This document shows, in pieces, positions 23,152 through 32,038 of a DNA stretch of 50,941 nt (position 1 is the stretch's first letter; the number at the start of each line of letters is the position of its first letter). The notes beneath the pieces were generated by a model. It did no database searches, was not told where the DNA came from, and was given only the letters and a program-made list of their open reading frames with translations. Source of the DNA: Candidatus Gastranaerophilales bacterium (GTDB taxonomy: Bacteria; Bacillota; Clostridia; Lachnospirales; Lachnospiraceae); the NCBI GenBank assembly GCA_023663225.1, contig JAMPHU010000019.1, positions 1 to 50,941 on the forward strand, written 5' to 3'. The position numbers were made by a program, and so were the translations under genes.

Positions 23152-25662
23152 ATGGAACAAATCGAACAAGTGAAGCAGGAACCCACGCATATTAAGGTGC
23201 GAGGCGCGCGGGTACATAACCTGAAAAATATTGATGTGGACATCCCTTTGCACAAAATTGTGGGCATTGCCGGCGTCTCCGGCTCCGGAAAATCCTCGTT
23301 GGCGCTGGGGATTGTATATGCGGAAGGCTCCAGGCGGTATTTGGAGTCCTTGTCCACTTATACGAGGAGGCGCATGACACAGGCGGAAAAAGCGCGGGTA
23401 GACGATGTTTTGTATGTCCCTGCTGCGCTTGCGCTGCGGCAACGCCCGGGTGTTCCGGGGATTCGCAGTACATTCGGCACAGGTACGGAGCTTTTGAACA
23501 GTCTGCGGCTTATGTTTTCCCGACTGGCCAAACACCGCTGCCCGAACGGGCATTACCTGGAACCTTCTCTGCGTGTGGCCGCAGGGCAGGATTTGATCTG
23601 TCCTGTTTGCGGTGAACACTTTTTTGCGCCTGGAGCGGAAGAGCTGGCCTTTAACAGTCAAGGCGCGTGCAGGCGGTGCGATGGCACAGGGATCGTTCGC
23701 ACGGTGGACGAGTCCACACTGGTGCCGGATGAATCGATCAGCATTGACGAAGGCGCGGTCGCACCGTGGCAGACGCTCATGTGGTCGTTGATGAAAGATA
23801 TTGCCCGCGAGATGGGAGTGCGGACAGATGTGCCTTTTTCGGAATTGACAAAACAGGAGCGGGACATCGTATTCCACGGTCCTGCTGTGAAGAAAAATAT
23901 CATCTATCAAAACAAGACAAGCGGTGCGGCGGGCGATATGGACTTTACCTACTTTAATGCCATTTACACCGTGGAAAATGCGCTGTCCAAAGTGAAGGAT
24001 GAAAAGGGCATGAAGCGGGTGGCCAAATTTTTAAAGGAGGATGTATGTCCCGACTGCGGCGGTACGCGGTTTAGCGATGCCGCCCGCGCCCCTTTGCTGA
24101 GAAATATTTCTCTGGCGGAAGCGTGCGCCATGACATTGGCGGATCTGGTAGACTGGGTGTCAGGTATTCCGGCGTCTTTGCCGGAAGAGATGCGTCCCAT
24201 GGCGGAGAGCATCTGTGAATCCTTTCAAAGCGCTGCAAAGCGGCTGATGGAATTGGGATTGGACTATCTGACTCTGGACCGTGCGGCTTCCACTCTCTCC
24301 ACGGGGGAACGGCAGCGGATGCAGTTGGCAAGGGCGGTGCGCAACCGTACCACCGGCGTGATGTATGTGCTGGATGAACCGTCTATTGGCCTGCACCCAG
24401 CCAACATCGAAGGACTGGCAGGTGTTATGAACGATCTTCTTTCCGATGGAAATTCGATCCTCTTAGTCGATCACGATACCAATATTTTGTCGCGGGCGGA
24501 CTGGCTGATCGAACTGGGACCGGAAGCGGGGGCAGGCGGCGGGACGATCATTGCCCAGGGGAATCTTTCGGATATCGGAAACGATCCCCATTCCCGTATC
24601 GGAGCGTTTCTATCCGGAAAAGACAGGATTGATCTGCGTAAGCGGCTTGCAGCAAATGAGATTTTTGCACTTGGCACGATACACTTGTCCACCGCGCAGC
24701 TCCATACAGTGCAGCCGTTGGAGGTCGATTTCCCTAAAGGACGGCTGATCGCTGTCACCGGAGTCTCCGGCTCCGGAAAGACAACCATGGTTTTGGAGAG
24801 TCTGATCCCCGGTTTGGAGGCATCTGTCAGGGGAGAAAAGCTTCCGGCGCATGTCCGCGCCATTTCTGCGGAGGGCATTGCAAAAGTGAAATTGATCGAT
24901 GCGACGCCGATCGGCATTAATGTGCGCTCGACGGTAGCCACTTATGCAGATATTCACGATGAACTGCGCAAGGTATACGCCAGGACGCCGGATGCAAAAG
25001 AGCGCGGCTATAAGGCAGGCGATTTTTCCTACAATACCGGTGCGCTGCGGTGTCCCGTCTGCGACGGTACAGGCTCCATCAGCCTGGACGTTCAATTTCT
25101 TCCGGATGTGGAAATACCCTGTCCCGACTGCGGCGGTTCCAGATATGCAAAGATGGCAAGTCTGGTCAAACGTGCTTCCAAGAGAGGCGGGCAGGCGTAT
25201 TCTCTGCCTGAATTGATGGATATGAGCGTGGATGAGGCTTTGACGGCTTGTGCAGACCTTCCCCAGGTGGAAAAGAAACTGCGGGTACTGCATGATCTGG
25301 GACTGGGATACCTGACATTGGGTGAGGAAACCCCCAGCTTGTCCGGCGGCGAGGCTCAACGGCTGAAACTGGCCAGCGAAATGGGCCGCGGACAGTCGGA
25401 TTCCGTTTTTGTCTTTGACGAGCCTACCATCGGTCTGCATCCTTTGGATGTACGGACGCTGCTTCTGGTATTTCAGCGGTTGATTCAAAACGGGGCGACT
25501 CTCGTCGTGATCGAGCATGATCTGGATGTGATTCGTAATGCAGATTATATCATTGACATGGGCCCGGGCGGCGGTGTTCATGGCGGAAAGATCGTTGCGG
25601 CAGGGCCGCTGGAGGAAGTCTGTGAAAATGCAGAAAGCCAGACAGGGAAATACCTGAAATAG
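23152..25662 (+). CDS. UvrA-like ABC ATPase (UvrA2 / excinuclease subunit A paralogue)
   Basis: The product has 836 residues, about 100 shorter than housekeeping UvrA. Two ATPase modules are seen: Walker A at about 40 (GVSGSGKSSL) and 540 (GVSGSGKTTM), signatures LSTGERQRMQLARAV and LSGGEAQRLKLASEM, and Walker B segments YVLDEPSIGLHP and FVFDEPTIGLHP. Zinc knuckles are at CPVCGEHF...CRRCDGTG and CPVCDGTG...CPDCGG. The shorter length and absence of uvrB/uvrC nearby fit the UvrA2 or drug-resistance-type class, which binds damaged or drug-modified DNA. It may protect against DNA-intercalating antibiotics. The start follows a modest AGAGGAA site. Confidence 0.92.
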   Translation: MEQIEQVKQEPTHIKVRGARVHNLKNIDVDIPLHKIVGIAGVSGSGKSSLALGIVYAEGSRRYLESLSTYTRRRMTQAEKARVDDVLYVPAALALRQRPGVPGIRSTFGTGTELLNSLRLMFSRLAKHRCPNGHYLEPSLRVAAGQDLICPVCGEHFFAPGAEELAFNSQGACRRCDGTGIVRTVDESTLVPDESISIDEGAVAPWQTLMWSLMKDIAREMGVRTDVPFSELTKQERDIVFHGPAVKKNIIYQNKTSGAAGDMDFTYFNAIYTVENALSKVKDEKGMKRVAKFLKEDVCPDCGGTRFSDAARAPLLRNISLAEACAMTLADLVDWVSGIPASLPEEMRPMAESICESFQSAAKRLMELGLDYLTLDRAASTLSTGERQRMQLARAVRNRTTGVMYVLDEPSIGLHPANIEGLAGVMNDLLSDGNSILLVDHDTNILSRADWLIELGPEAGAGGGTIIAQGNLSDIGNDPHSRIGAFLSGKDRIDLRKRLAANEIFALGTIHLSTAQLHTVQPLEVDFPKGRLIAVTGVSGSGKTTMVLESLIPGLEASVRGEKLPAHVRAISAEGIAKVKLIDATPIGINVRSTVATYADIHDELRKVYARTPDAKERGYKAGDFSYNTGALRCPVCDGTGSISLDVQFLPDVEIPCPDCGGSRYAKMASLVKRASKRGGQAYSLPELMDMSVDEALTACADLPQVEKKLRVLHDLGLGYLTLGEETPSLSGGEAQRLKLASEMGRGQSDSVFVFDEPTIGLHPLDVRTLLLVFQRLIQNGATLVVIEHDLDVIRNADYIIDMGPGGGVHGGKIVAAGPLEEVCENAESQTGKYLK

Positions 25663-25686
25663 CGAGACTTCCCCAGCGGATTGACG

Positions 25687-27090
25687 TTATTGTACGGCAG
25701 GAAGAATGTGCGGTAAACTTTGGTTCTTAAGCATTATTTTCTTCATAAAGAGAAGCGCTATCACTACAGTCAGCGCTTCTCCGATGGGGAAGGTCAGCCA
25801 CACCAGCCAGGTATCTGCAAAACCGCCTGTCACGAGCTTTGAAAAGAAAAACGCAACCGGTATGATAAACAAAAATTGTCTGCACAGGGAAATAACCAGC
25901 GATTCCAAGCCGCTGTCCAATGCCTGAAAAACGCCCTGAAACGCGATGTTTGCGCCGGCAAACAGGTAACTGATCGAGATGACGCGCATCGCGCTTACGC
26001 ACAAGGCTTTTGTTTCTCCCGATAAACCAAATATCCCTGCAAGCGGCTCTGAAAATATTTCCAGTCCGATCAAGCCGATGGCCATAATCGTGAGCGTATA
26101 GATCAATCCATATTGAATACCGGCTTTCACACGTTCCCTGCTCTGCATACCATAGTTAAAGGAAACGATCGGTGTGATGGCGTCTCTTAATCCAAATGCG
26201 GCAAATAGAATAAACTGCTGTATTTTGTAATATAAACCATACGCAGTCACCACATTTTCTCCGATCGGAGCAAAGATAATATTGAGCAGATAGGTCATGA
26301 TCGACATTAGTGCCTGCGCTATGATCGCGGCAAAACCAATCGAATAAATTTCCTGAATGATATTTTTTGAGGGTTTTATATATTTCAAACCATTCGTTAC
26401 TTCTTTATTTTTGGTGATATGAAAAAGGAAACCGCAAAGCGCCGAGGCAATTTGGCCGATGACGGTCGCGTATGCGGCTCCTTGTACGCCCATTTTGGGC
26501 AAACCCAATAAGCCATAGATCAAAATGGGATCCAGTATGATATTTGTCGCGGCGCCTGTGATCTGCGCTATGGTAGAATAGAAGCTCTTACCGGTCGCTT
26601 GCAGCACTTTTTCATACAGGGAAAAGAACAAAATGCCGAACGACCATACACAACAGATGGTTAAGTAGTCGGTCGCCATCTGTGCGATTACCGCATTTTT
26701 TGTCTGTGACGAAATATAACTTCCCACGCCAAATATTCCAAACAGCAAAAAGATAAGATAAATGACTAACGCCAGGAAGATACCGTTTCCGGCGGTCTTG
26801 TATGCTTTCTCCTTATCGCCCTGCCCCATACTTTTGGCCAACAGGGCGTTCACGCCGACGCCTGTGCCGACCCCTACCGCTACCATTAACATTTGAATGG
26901 GAAATGCAAGGGTAAGCGCATTTAAAGCCATTTCGCCCGTTCCCTGCATATTGGCCACAAAGGCGCTGTCCACAATGTTGTACACCGCCTGCAGCATCAT
27001 GGAGATGATTATGGGGATCCCCATGTTTAGCATCAGTCTGTTTACCGGCATAACGGCCATCTTGTTTTCTTTTTCTGTGAAATGATTCAT
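25687..27090 (-). CDS. MATE family multidrug exporter
   Basis: The product has 467 residues from ATG 27090, after AAGGAGG on the minus strand. It has twelve hydrophobic segments in two six-helix halves, with the family pattern PIIISMMLQAVYNIVDSAFVANM in helix 1 and LDPILIYG near helix 5. MATE proteins export cationic drugs in exchange for sodium or protons. The open frame continues upstream to an ATG at 27162 inside a terminator-like hairpin with no ribosome site, so the shorter start is chosen. The leader contains a candidate attenuator and a promoter, suggesting inducible expression. It is convergent with the UvrA-like gene. Confidence 0.95.
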   Translation of the reverse strand: MNHFTEKENKMAVMPVNRLMLNMGIPIIISMMLQAVYNIVDSAFVANMQGTGEMALNALTLAFPIQMLMVAVGVGTGVGVNALLAKSMGQGDKEKAYKTAGNGIFLALVIYLIFLLFGIFGVGSYISSQTKNAVIAQMATDYLTICCVWSFGILFFSLYEKVLQATGKSFYSTIAQITGAATNIILDPILIYGLLGLPKMGVQGAAYATVIGQIASALCGFLFHITKNKEVTNGLKYIKPSKNIIQEIYSIGFAAIIAQALMSIMTYLLNIIFAPIGENVVTAYGLYYKIQQFILFAAFGLRDAITPIVSFNYGMQSRERVKAGIQYGLIYTLTIMAIGLIGLEIFSEPLAGIFGLSGETKALCVSAMRVISISYLFAGANIAFQGVFQALDSGLESLVISLCRQFLFIIPVAFFFSKLVTGGFADTWLVWLTFPIGEALTVVIALLFMKKIMLKNQSLPHILPAVQ

Positions 27091-27115
27091 TTTTGTTTCT
27101 GCCTCCTTCGCATAT

Positions 27116-27160
27116 AAAAAGCGTGCAACCTCAGTAGCTAAACTACTATAGATTGCACGC
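27116..27160 (-). terminator. Attenuator-like terminator in the MATE leader
   Basis: On the minus strand GCGTGCAA (27160-27153) pairs with TTGCACGC (27128-27121) and is followed at once by TTTTT (27120-27116). An inner pair AGTAG/CTACT extends the stem. It sits between the promoter at 27218-27246 and the ribosome site of the exporter gene. It would stop transcription unless an antiterminator forms, as in drug- or riboswitch-controlled leaders. Confidence 0.65.
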
Positions 27161-27217
27161 ATTTGTCTATGCCGGACTTACATCTACCGATTACACGGGT
27201 CTGTTTTACAGATATGA

Positions 27218-27246
27218 ATTTTAGCACAGGAAAAATTTTTTTGCAA
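27218..27246 (-). promoter_or_regulatory. Sigma-A promoter of the MATE gene
   Basis: On the minus strand TTGCAA (27246-27241), a 17-base spacer and TAAAAT (27223-27218). The leader would be about 120 bases. It contains a small hairpin TCTGTAAAACAGA near 27200-27212 before the terminator-like stem. Confidence 0.7.
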
Positions 27247-27276
27247 GGATTTTTTTTGAGGGTTGTGTACTTCTTG

Positions 27277-27451
27277 GTAACAGTTCAGCCATAAAATGAT
27301 ATGTAATCAGTGCGTGGGCGCTTGCGCACAAAGCACAGGTTACATATCATTTGATGAGCGGAGCGCCCTCACATGAAATAAAAGGTGAGCCGCGAAAGCG
27401 GCGACGGCTGCGAAGCAGACGCTTTTATGAATGGGAGGGCTGAACTGTTAC
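27277..27451. mobile_element. MITE with 14-bp inverted ends and 8-bp target duplication
   Basis: GTAACAGTTCAGCC (27277-27290) is the perfect inverted copy of GGCTGAACTGTTAC (27438-27451). The 8-mer ACTTCTTG flanks both ends directly (27269-27276 and 27452-27459), as a target-site duplication. Inside is a 10-bp stem TGATATGTAA/TTACATATCA around GTGCG...CGCAC, and further GC-rich hairpins. No open frame long enough for a transposase exists. A related degenerate left end is at 22641. Confidence 0.85.
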
Positions 27452-27544
27452 ACTTCTTGAATGGCGGCGGGGATTGTGGTACAGTATATTTGTTATGATT
27501 TTTTGGGTGTGTTTTTGTGCGGACAGTCAGAGGAGGAACGGAAT

Positions 27545-28423
27545 ATGTATGAATTGGTACAGGTCAGTGAGAAATGTTATTATATCAACTGTCCGGCGAA
27601 GATCGGTATTTACGCCGCGGATGAAGAGCATGTCTATCTGATCGACAGTGGGAACGATAAGGATGCGGGGAGGAAGGTCAGGCAGATCTTGGACAAGAAC
27701 GGCTGGCATCTGGCGGCCATATTGAATACCCACTCCAACGCAGACCATATCGGAGGCAACCGTTACTTGCAGGGGCAGACCGGATGCAGGATATATTCCG
27801 GCGGTATTGAGGCGGCATTTACAAAATATCCGGTGTTGGAACCGTCTTTCCTCTATGGGGGATATCCCTGTAAAGATCTGCGGCACAAGTTTCTGATGGC
27901 GCAGGAGAGCGATGTGATGGATTTTTCGGATGAAAGTTTTCCGAAAGAGATTGAGGTGATCCCTCTGCCCGGGCATTTCTTTGATATGGTGGGTTTTGGT
28001 ATGCCGGACGGGGTGGTGTTTCTTGCGGACTGTCTGAGCAGCAGGGAGACGTTGGAGAAATATGCGGTTTCCTTTATCTATGATGTGGACGCCTATCTGC
28101 ATACCTTGGATAGGGTGGAAGAGATGGAGGCCGCAATGTTCGTGCCCGCTCATGCGGATGCTTCGGCGGATATCCGAGAACTTGTCCGCTATAACAGGGA
28201 TAAAGTGCACGAAATAGCGGAAAAGATTCTGACGATCTGCGGAACGCCTGTGCATTTTGAGAAAATTTTGCAGGAAGTGTTTGCGGGGTATGGACTTACC
28301 ATGAATTTTGAGCAATATGTGCTGGTGGGCAGCACCGTGCGCTCCTATCTCTCCTGGCTGAAAGATACCGGAAGGGTGGATGCGGTATTTCAAGACAATA
28401 TGCTGCTGTGGCAGAGGCGATAG
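27545..28423 (+). CDS. MBL-fold metallo-hydrolase
   Basis: The product has 292 residues from ATG 27545 after AGAGGAGG. The fold is marked by YLIDSGNDKDAG, NTHSNADHIGGN near residue 65, PLPGHFFDMVGF and the late AHADAS. The metal motif reads H-S-N-A-D-H, so the second histidine of HxHxDH is replaced by asparagine. This suggests a changed or single-metal site. It may be a glyoxalase-II-like thioesterase or another hydrolase; the substrate is unknown. The C-terminal 80 residues look like a helical domain. Its end is 48 bases before rarA. Confidence 0.9.
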   Translation: MYELVQVSEKCYYINCPAKIGIYAADEEHVYLIDSGNDKDAGRKVRQILDKNGWHLAAILNTHSNADHIGGNRYLQGQTGCRIYSGGIEAAFTKYPVLEPSFLYGGYPCKDLRHKFLMAQESDVMDFSDESFPKEIEVIPLPGHFFDMVGFGMPDGVVFLADCLSSRETLEKYAVSFIYDVDAYLHTLDRVEEMEAAMFVPAHADASADIRELVRYNRDKVHEIAEKILTICGTPVHFEKILQEVFAGYGLTMNFEQYVLVGSTVRSYLSWLKDTGRVDAVFQDNMLLWQRR

Positions 28424-28470
28424 ACAGAATAAGTATACAAGATAAGTACACGGAAGAAGGTGCAGACGCG

Positions 28471-29805
28471 ATGAATCAACTTTCTCTTTTTGATACGCAG
28501 AATGATTTTTCTCTTGTGCGGACGCCGCTGGCGGACAGGATGCGCCCGCAGGATTTGGATGATTATATGGGGCAGGAACATTTGCTGGGAAAAGGGAAGA
28601 TTTTGCGGATGATGTTGGAGAAGGACTCAATCCCGTCTATGATCTTTTGGGGGCCGCCCGGCGTAGGCAAGACCACACTTGCCAGGATCATCGCCAACCG
28701 CACCAAGTCCGACTTTGTAAATTTCAGCGCTGTGACCAGCGGCATCAAGGAGATCAAAGAGATCATGCGACAGGCGGAGGAAAACCGTGTCTTTGGCACA
28801 CGCACCCTCTGTTTTGTGGACGAGATACACCGGTTTAACAAGGCGCAGCAGGACGCGTTTCTTCCTTATGTGGAAAAGGGCAGTATCACGCTGATCGGCG
28901 CCACCACGGAGAATCCTTCCTTTGAGATCAATGCCGCTCTTTTGTCAAGGTGCAAGGTGTTTGTCTTAAAAGCGCTGACGGACGAGAATCTGACGGACAT
29001 GCTTTCCCGCGCGTTAAGCGATAAGCGCGGATTTGGAAACAGTACCGTGCACATGGAGGAAGGACTGCTCGCAGTCATTGCTTCCTTTGCCGACGGAGAC
29101 GCCCGCACCGCGCTGAATACCCTGGAGATGGCTGTGCTAAACGGAGAGATTTCTTCCGACGGTTCGGTGCGTGTTGGGAAAGAGACCTTGGAGCAATGTC
29201 TGGGGAAGAACACGCTTTTGTATGACAAAAATGGTGAGGAGCATTACAATCTGATCTCCGCTTTGCACAAGTCCATGCGCAATTCCGATCCGGACGCGGC
29301 GGTGTATTGGCTGGCGCGTATGTTGGAGGCGGGCGAAGATCCGCTCTACATCGCCCGCAGATTGATCCGTTTTGCCAGCGAGGATATCGGGTTGGCGGAC
29401 AGTCAGGCATTGCAGGTTGCGGTTGCCGCTTATCAGGCATGTCATTTTAACGGGATGCCGGAGTGTAATGTCAATCTGACACAGGCGGTGGTGTATCTGT
29501 CTCTGGCGCCCCGTTCCAACGCTTTATACGCAGCTTACGAGACGGCAAAGAAGGATGCGATCGCCCAGCTTTCCGAACCTGTGCCCCTCAATATCCGCAA
29601 TGCGCCCACCAAATTGATGGAAGAGCTGCATTACGGAGAAGGGTATCTGTATGCACACGATACCGAAGAAAAAATTGCCCGCATGACCTGTCTGCCGGAC
29701 AGCCTCAAGGACAGGAGATATTATTTGCCCACGGAGGAGGGCGCGGAAGGGATTATGAAGGAGCGGCTGGAATACAGCAGGGCATTTCGGCTGGGGGAAA
29801 CTTAA
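28471..29805 (+). CDS. rarA: Replication-associated recombination protein A (RarA/MgsA)
   Basis: The product has 444 residues, matching the family's usual length. It is a clamp-loader-like AAA+ ATPase acting at stalled forks. The N-terminus (LADRMRPQDLDDYMGQEHLL) is typical; Walker A is GPPGVGKTTLARI, Walker B CFVDEIHRFNKAQQDAFLP and sensor 1 GATTENPSFEIN. The C-terminal tetramerisation part holds RRLIRFASEDIGLAD and the late YLYAHDTEEK. ATG 28471 is chosen because the longer frame starts inside the MBL gene. Confidence 0.97.
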   Translation: MNQLSLFDTQNDFSLVRTPLADRMRPQDLDDYMGQEHLLGKGKILRMMLEKDSIPSMIFWGPPGVGKTTLARIIANRTKSDFVNFSAVTSGIKEIKEIMRQAEENRVFGTRTLCFVDEIHRFNKAQQDAFLPYVEKGSITLIGATTENPSFEINAALLSRCKVFVLKALTDENLTDMLSRALSDKRGFGNSTVHMEEGLLAVIASFADGDARTALNTLEMAVLNGEISSDGSVRVGKETLEQCLGKNTLLYDKNGEEHYNLISALHKSMRNSDPDAAVYWLARMLEAGEDPLYIARRLIRFASEDIGLADSQALQVAVAAYQACHFNGMPECNVNLTQAVVYLSLAPRSNALYAAYETAKKDAIAQLSEPVPLNIRNAPTKLMEELHYGEGYLYAHDTEEKIARMTCLPDSLKDRRYYLPTEEGAEGIMKERLEYSRAFRLGET

Positions 29806-29880
29806 GAAAACTACAAGAGCGGCGGCTGCGGACAAGGAGCGCCGACAAAAGCACAGACGAAGGCTGCCGACAAGTAGACC

Positions 29881-30900
29881 CTACGGATTACATCTTTTGC
29901 AGGGTTCATATCCCATCGAGAGGATGTCCTCTCGGCTGCCGGTATATGCCCATTTATTTTTGTCACGCATCTCATCAACACTGTCGCAGGAAGGATAGTG
30001 AAACTTATGCGTATTCGTGTTTAAAATATAATCTATCCCCTGCGGTTCTTCTGTTTGTTGAACCTGTTGTTCCGATGCAGGAACCGGTAAGGTTTCCGGA
30101 GCCTGTGATGGAGCAGCGTCAGGAACTGATGAGGTCGCCGGAGCCTGCCAGCTCTCACCGGTAGCGTAATCAATTATGATATCGGGTTGAACGTTATAGA
30201 CATAGACGCAAAATAGTACGCCCTCTCCATTGTCTTCAACCGACTGCGCCTCCATCAAAACGCCGGAGGCCAGCAAATTGTCTCCCTCAAAAATAGGGGT
30301 GACGCGATATAGAACATGATTTTCGGTTTCCTTTACATAGTCTGCGACCAGATTCTCAAATGGCAACATTCCGACCACATTCATATAGCGCGTAACTGTG
30401 ATCAGATTTTTTTCATTGGCATTTTCGCCCGATAATTGATAACCGATTAAGTGGCCGCGATTATACAAGTATTTTCCAATGATATTGTCATATTTGATCA
30501 AGTGCCAGCCGGAGGGTTTGATTTGTCCGATTTCCTCGCGTTCTTGTGTGGGCATAATGTCTACGCCGATATTGGCATACGCGGCCCCACAGCGCCCCAA
30601 TTCATCTAAATCACTGTAAGATTCAAATGATTCCGTAGAAAGATCGCTCTCAAAAAAATAGGGGATATTATCGTTGACTACGACAAAGGGGTGATCTGTG
30701 TAAGGAAGGATATCCTCTATAGAAAAGGCGCTTTCCGCGGATACGGGCGCGGATGTCTGCGAAGGTTTGGGGACATTCGCATCCTGCGTGGCCTCGGAAG
30801 AAAGGCTCGCAGAAAAATCCGCCGATATCTCAGAGCAGGCGGACAATAGCAGGCAGATGATGACAGCAAAAGAAGCGCGCCAAAGTCGGATGGTTTTCAT
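29881..30900 (-). CDS. Secreted lipoprotein DNA/RNA non-specific endonuclease
   Basis: The product has 339 residues. A lipoprotein signal (SFAVIICLLLSAC, cysteine at 22) anchors it outside the membrane. A low-complexity S/T/P linker follows. The nuclease domain (about 60-240) has the beta-beta-alpha-metal motif NRGHLIGYQL (DRGH type) and NLITVTRYMNVVGM. After a second P/Q-rich linker the C-terminus (about 290-339, NTNTHKFHYPSCDSV...GYEPCKRCNP) is a cysteine/histidine zinc-binding module. It resembles competence-type EndA/NucA nucleases and may supply nucleotides or help DNA uptake. The start follows AAAGGAGA. Confidence 0.92.
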   Translation of the reverse strand: MKTIRLWRASFAVIICLLLSACSEISADFSASLSSEATQDANVPKPSQTSAPVSAESAFSIEDILPYTDHPFVVVNDNIPYFFESDLSTESFESYSDLDELGRCGAAYANIGVDIMPTQEREEIGQIKPSGWHLIKYDNIIGKYLYNRGHLIGYQLSGENANEKNLITVTRYMNVVGMLPFENLVADYVKETENHVLYRVTPIFEGDNLLASGVLMEAQSVEDNGEGVLFCVYVYNVQPDIIIDYATGESWQAPATSSVPDAAPSQAPETLPVPASEQQVQQTEEPQGIDYILNTNTHKFHYPSCDSVDEMRDKNKWAYTGSREDILSMGYEPCKRCNP

Positions 30901-31128
30901 TTTACATAGATCTCCTTTGTTATTTTTTCGTGAGAGTGTCCTGTAAAATCCTCCGTATCTTGTAAATTATGGTCTTTTGAACTTATTATATAATATGGCC
31001 GGAATACATGCAAACTTTAAAATACTCTGGAGATGCAGCCAAAAAGGTGGTATGATAGATGTATACATATGTTTCCCGCGAGCTTGCGTTGGAGAACTGT
31101 GATTCTGTAAAAAGGCGGATAATCGGAG

Positions 31129-32037
31129 ATGGATGATCGACTGTTTCGGATTTTAAAAAAAGTATATTGTAAGAAAAAGTATGAAAAAGATGAAAACGGA
31201 TATCAGCACATAATCAAGAACGGGGACAGATTTGATTGTGATAAAAAAGTAACCATATATGCGCTGGATCCGCTGTCCTGGGAGGAATTGGACTATTTGC
31301 TTGCCAGCGGATATCCGGTCAATGAAATTGCAGAGTATTCGCATGACGAATGTGTACAGGGATACAAAGAGATTCTGCGCCATGCCAACCTGACCCTGGA
31401 GAATCTTCTGGCCGCTTATTTGTGCGGATTTTCCAGCTTTCCCAGAGGGAGACAACCCATTCTCAGTTATCTGTTTGCAAAGGCGGTTCCCGAACATACC
31501 TTTACCCCCTTTCAAGAAGGCGGAAATATTTGCGCAATCTGTTCCATGTCAAAAAAGAGATGGGTTCAGAAAGGGGAGGAAATATTTCGGAATTATTGGG
31601 GATATTCATGGAATGAAATGTGGGATAAATCCCTTGTTGAACTGCAGGAATTTTCGGAATTACCGCCCTGTGTTCCCACCAAAAAGGATATGCAAATCTT
31701 TTGCGACGTAATTGATTTGATCAGAAATGCACCCTCGGGGGAAACACCCGGGAAACTGGAGCAGCGGATCCGAAAGGCGAAAGTCGTCCCCCATTATGAA
31801 AAATACAGGTTTCGCGGTCAACTGATAACGCTTGCCGAATTGGGGATTATGCCCAATCCCTATGTCAAACCTTTATATGACGGGTTTGTGACGTTTCAGC
31901 AGAGATGTCAGATCAAAATGTCCGGCAGCGCAAGGTCGGATGTTGTGCAGCCGCTTGCCGGATGGCGGGGAGATCATCCGCTTGACGAGGATAGGCTTTC
32001 GCTCTTGTTTGGGCGTTTCCTTGAGAGTGATGCATAA
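31129..32037 (+). CDS. Hypothetical protein, 302 residues
   Basis: I do not recognise the family. The product is cytoplasmic-looking, with no signal or membrane helix. It has a lysine-rich start, a possible metal or redox pair in NICAICSMSKKRW near residue 130, and many aromatic residues (EEIFRNYWGYSWNEMW). The end is PLDEDRLSLLFGRFLESDA. Relatives might be immunity or SMI1/KNR4-like proteins, but no clear signature supports this. It stands alone after a 228-base AT-rich gap and is convergent with the next hypothetical gene, stops two bases apart. The start choice at 31129 (CGGAG upstream) is uncertain. Confidence 0.75.
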   Translation: MDDRLFRILKKVYCKKKYEKDENGYQHIIKNGDRFDCDKKVTIYALDPLSWEELDYLLASGYPVNEIAEYSHDECVQGYKEILRHANLTLENLLAAYLCGFSSFPRGRQPILSYLFAKAVPEHTFTPFQEGGNICAICSMSKKRWVQKGEEIFRNYWGYSWNEMWDKSLVELQEFSELPPCVPTKKDMQIFCDVIDLIRNAPSGETPGKLEQRIRKAKVVPHYEKYRFRGQLITLAELGIMPNPYVKPLYDGFVTFQQRCQIKMSGSARSDVVQPLAGWRGDHPLDEDRLSLLFGRFLESDA

Positions 32038-32038
32038 T

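Noticed and set aside
27091-27162. ATG 27162 as start of the MATE exporter.
   Set aside because: It would lie in a terminator-like stem without a ribosome site, and ATG 27090 has AAGGAGG at good distance.
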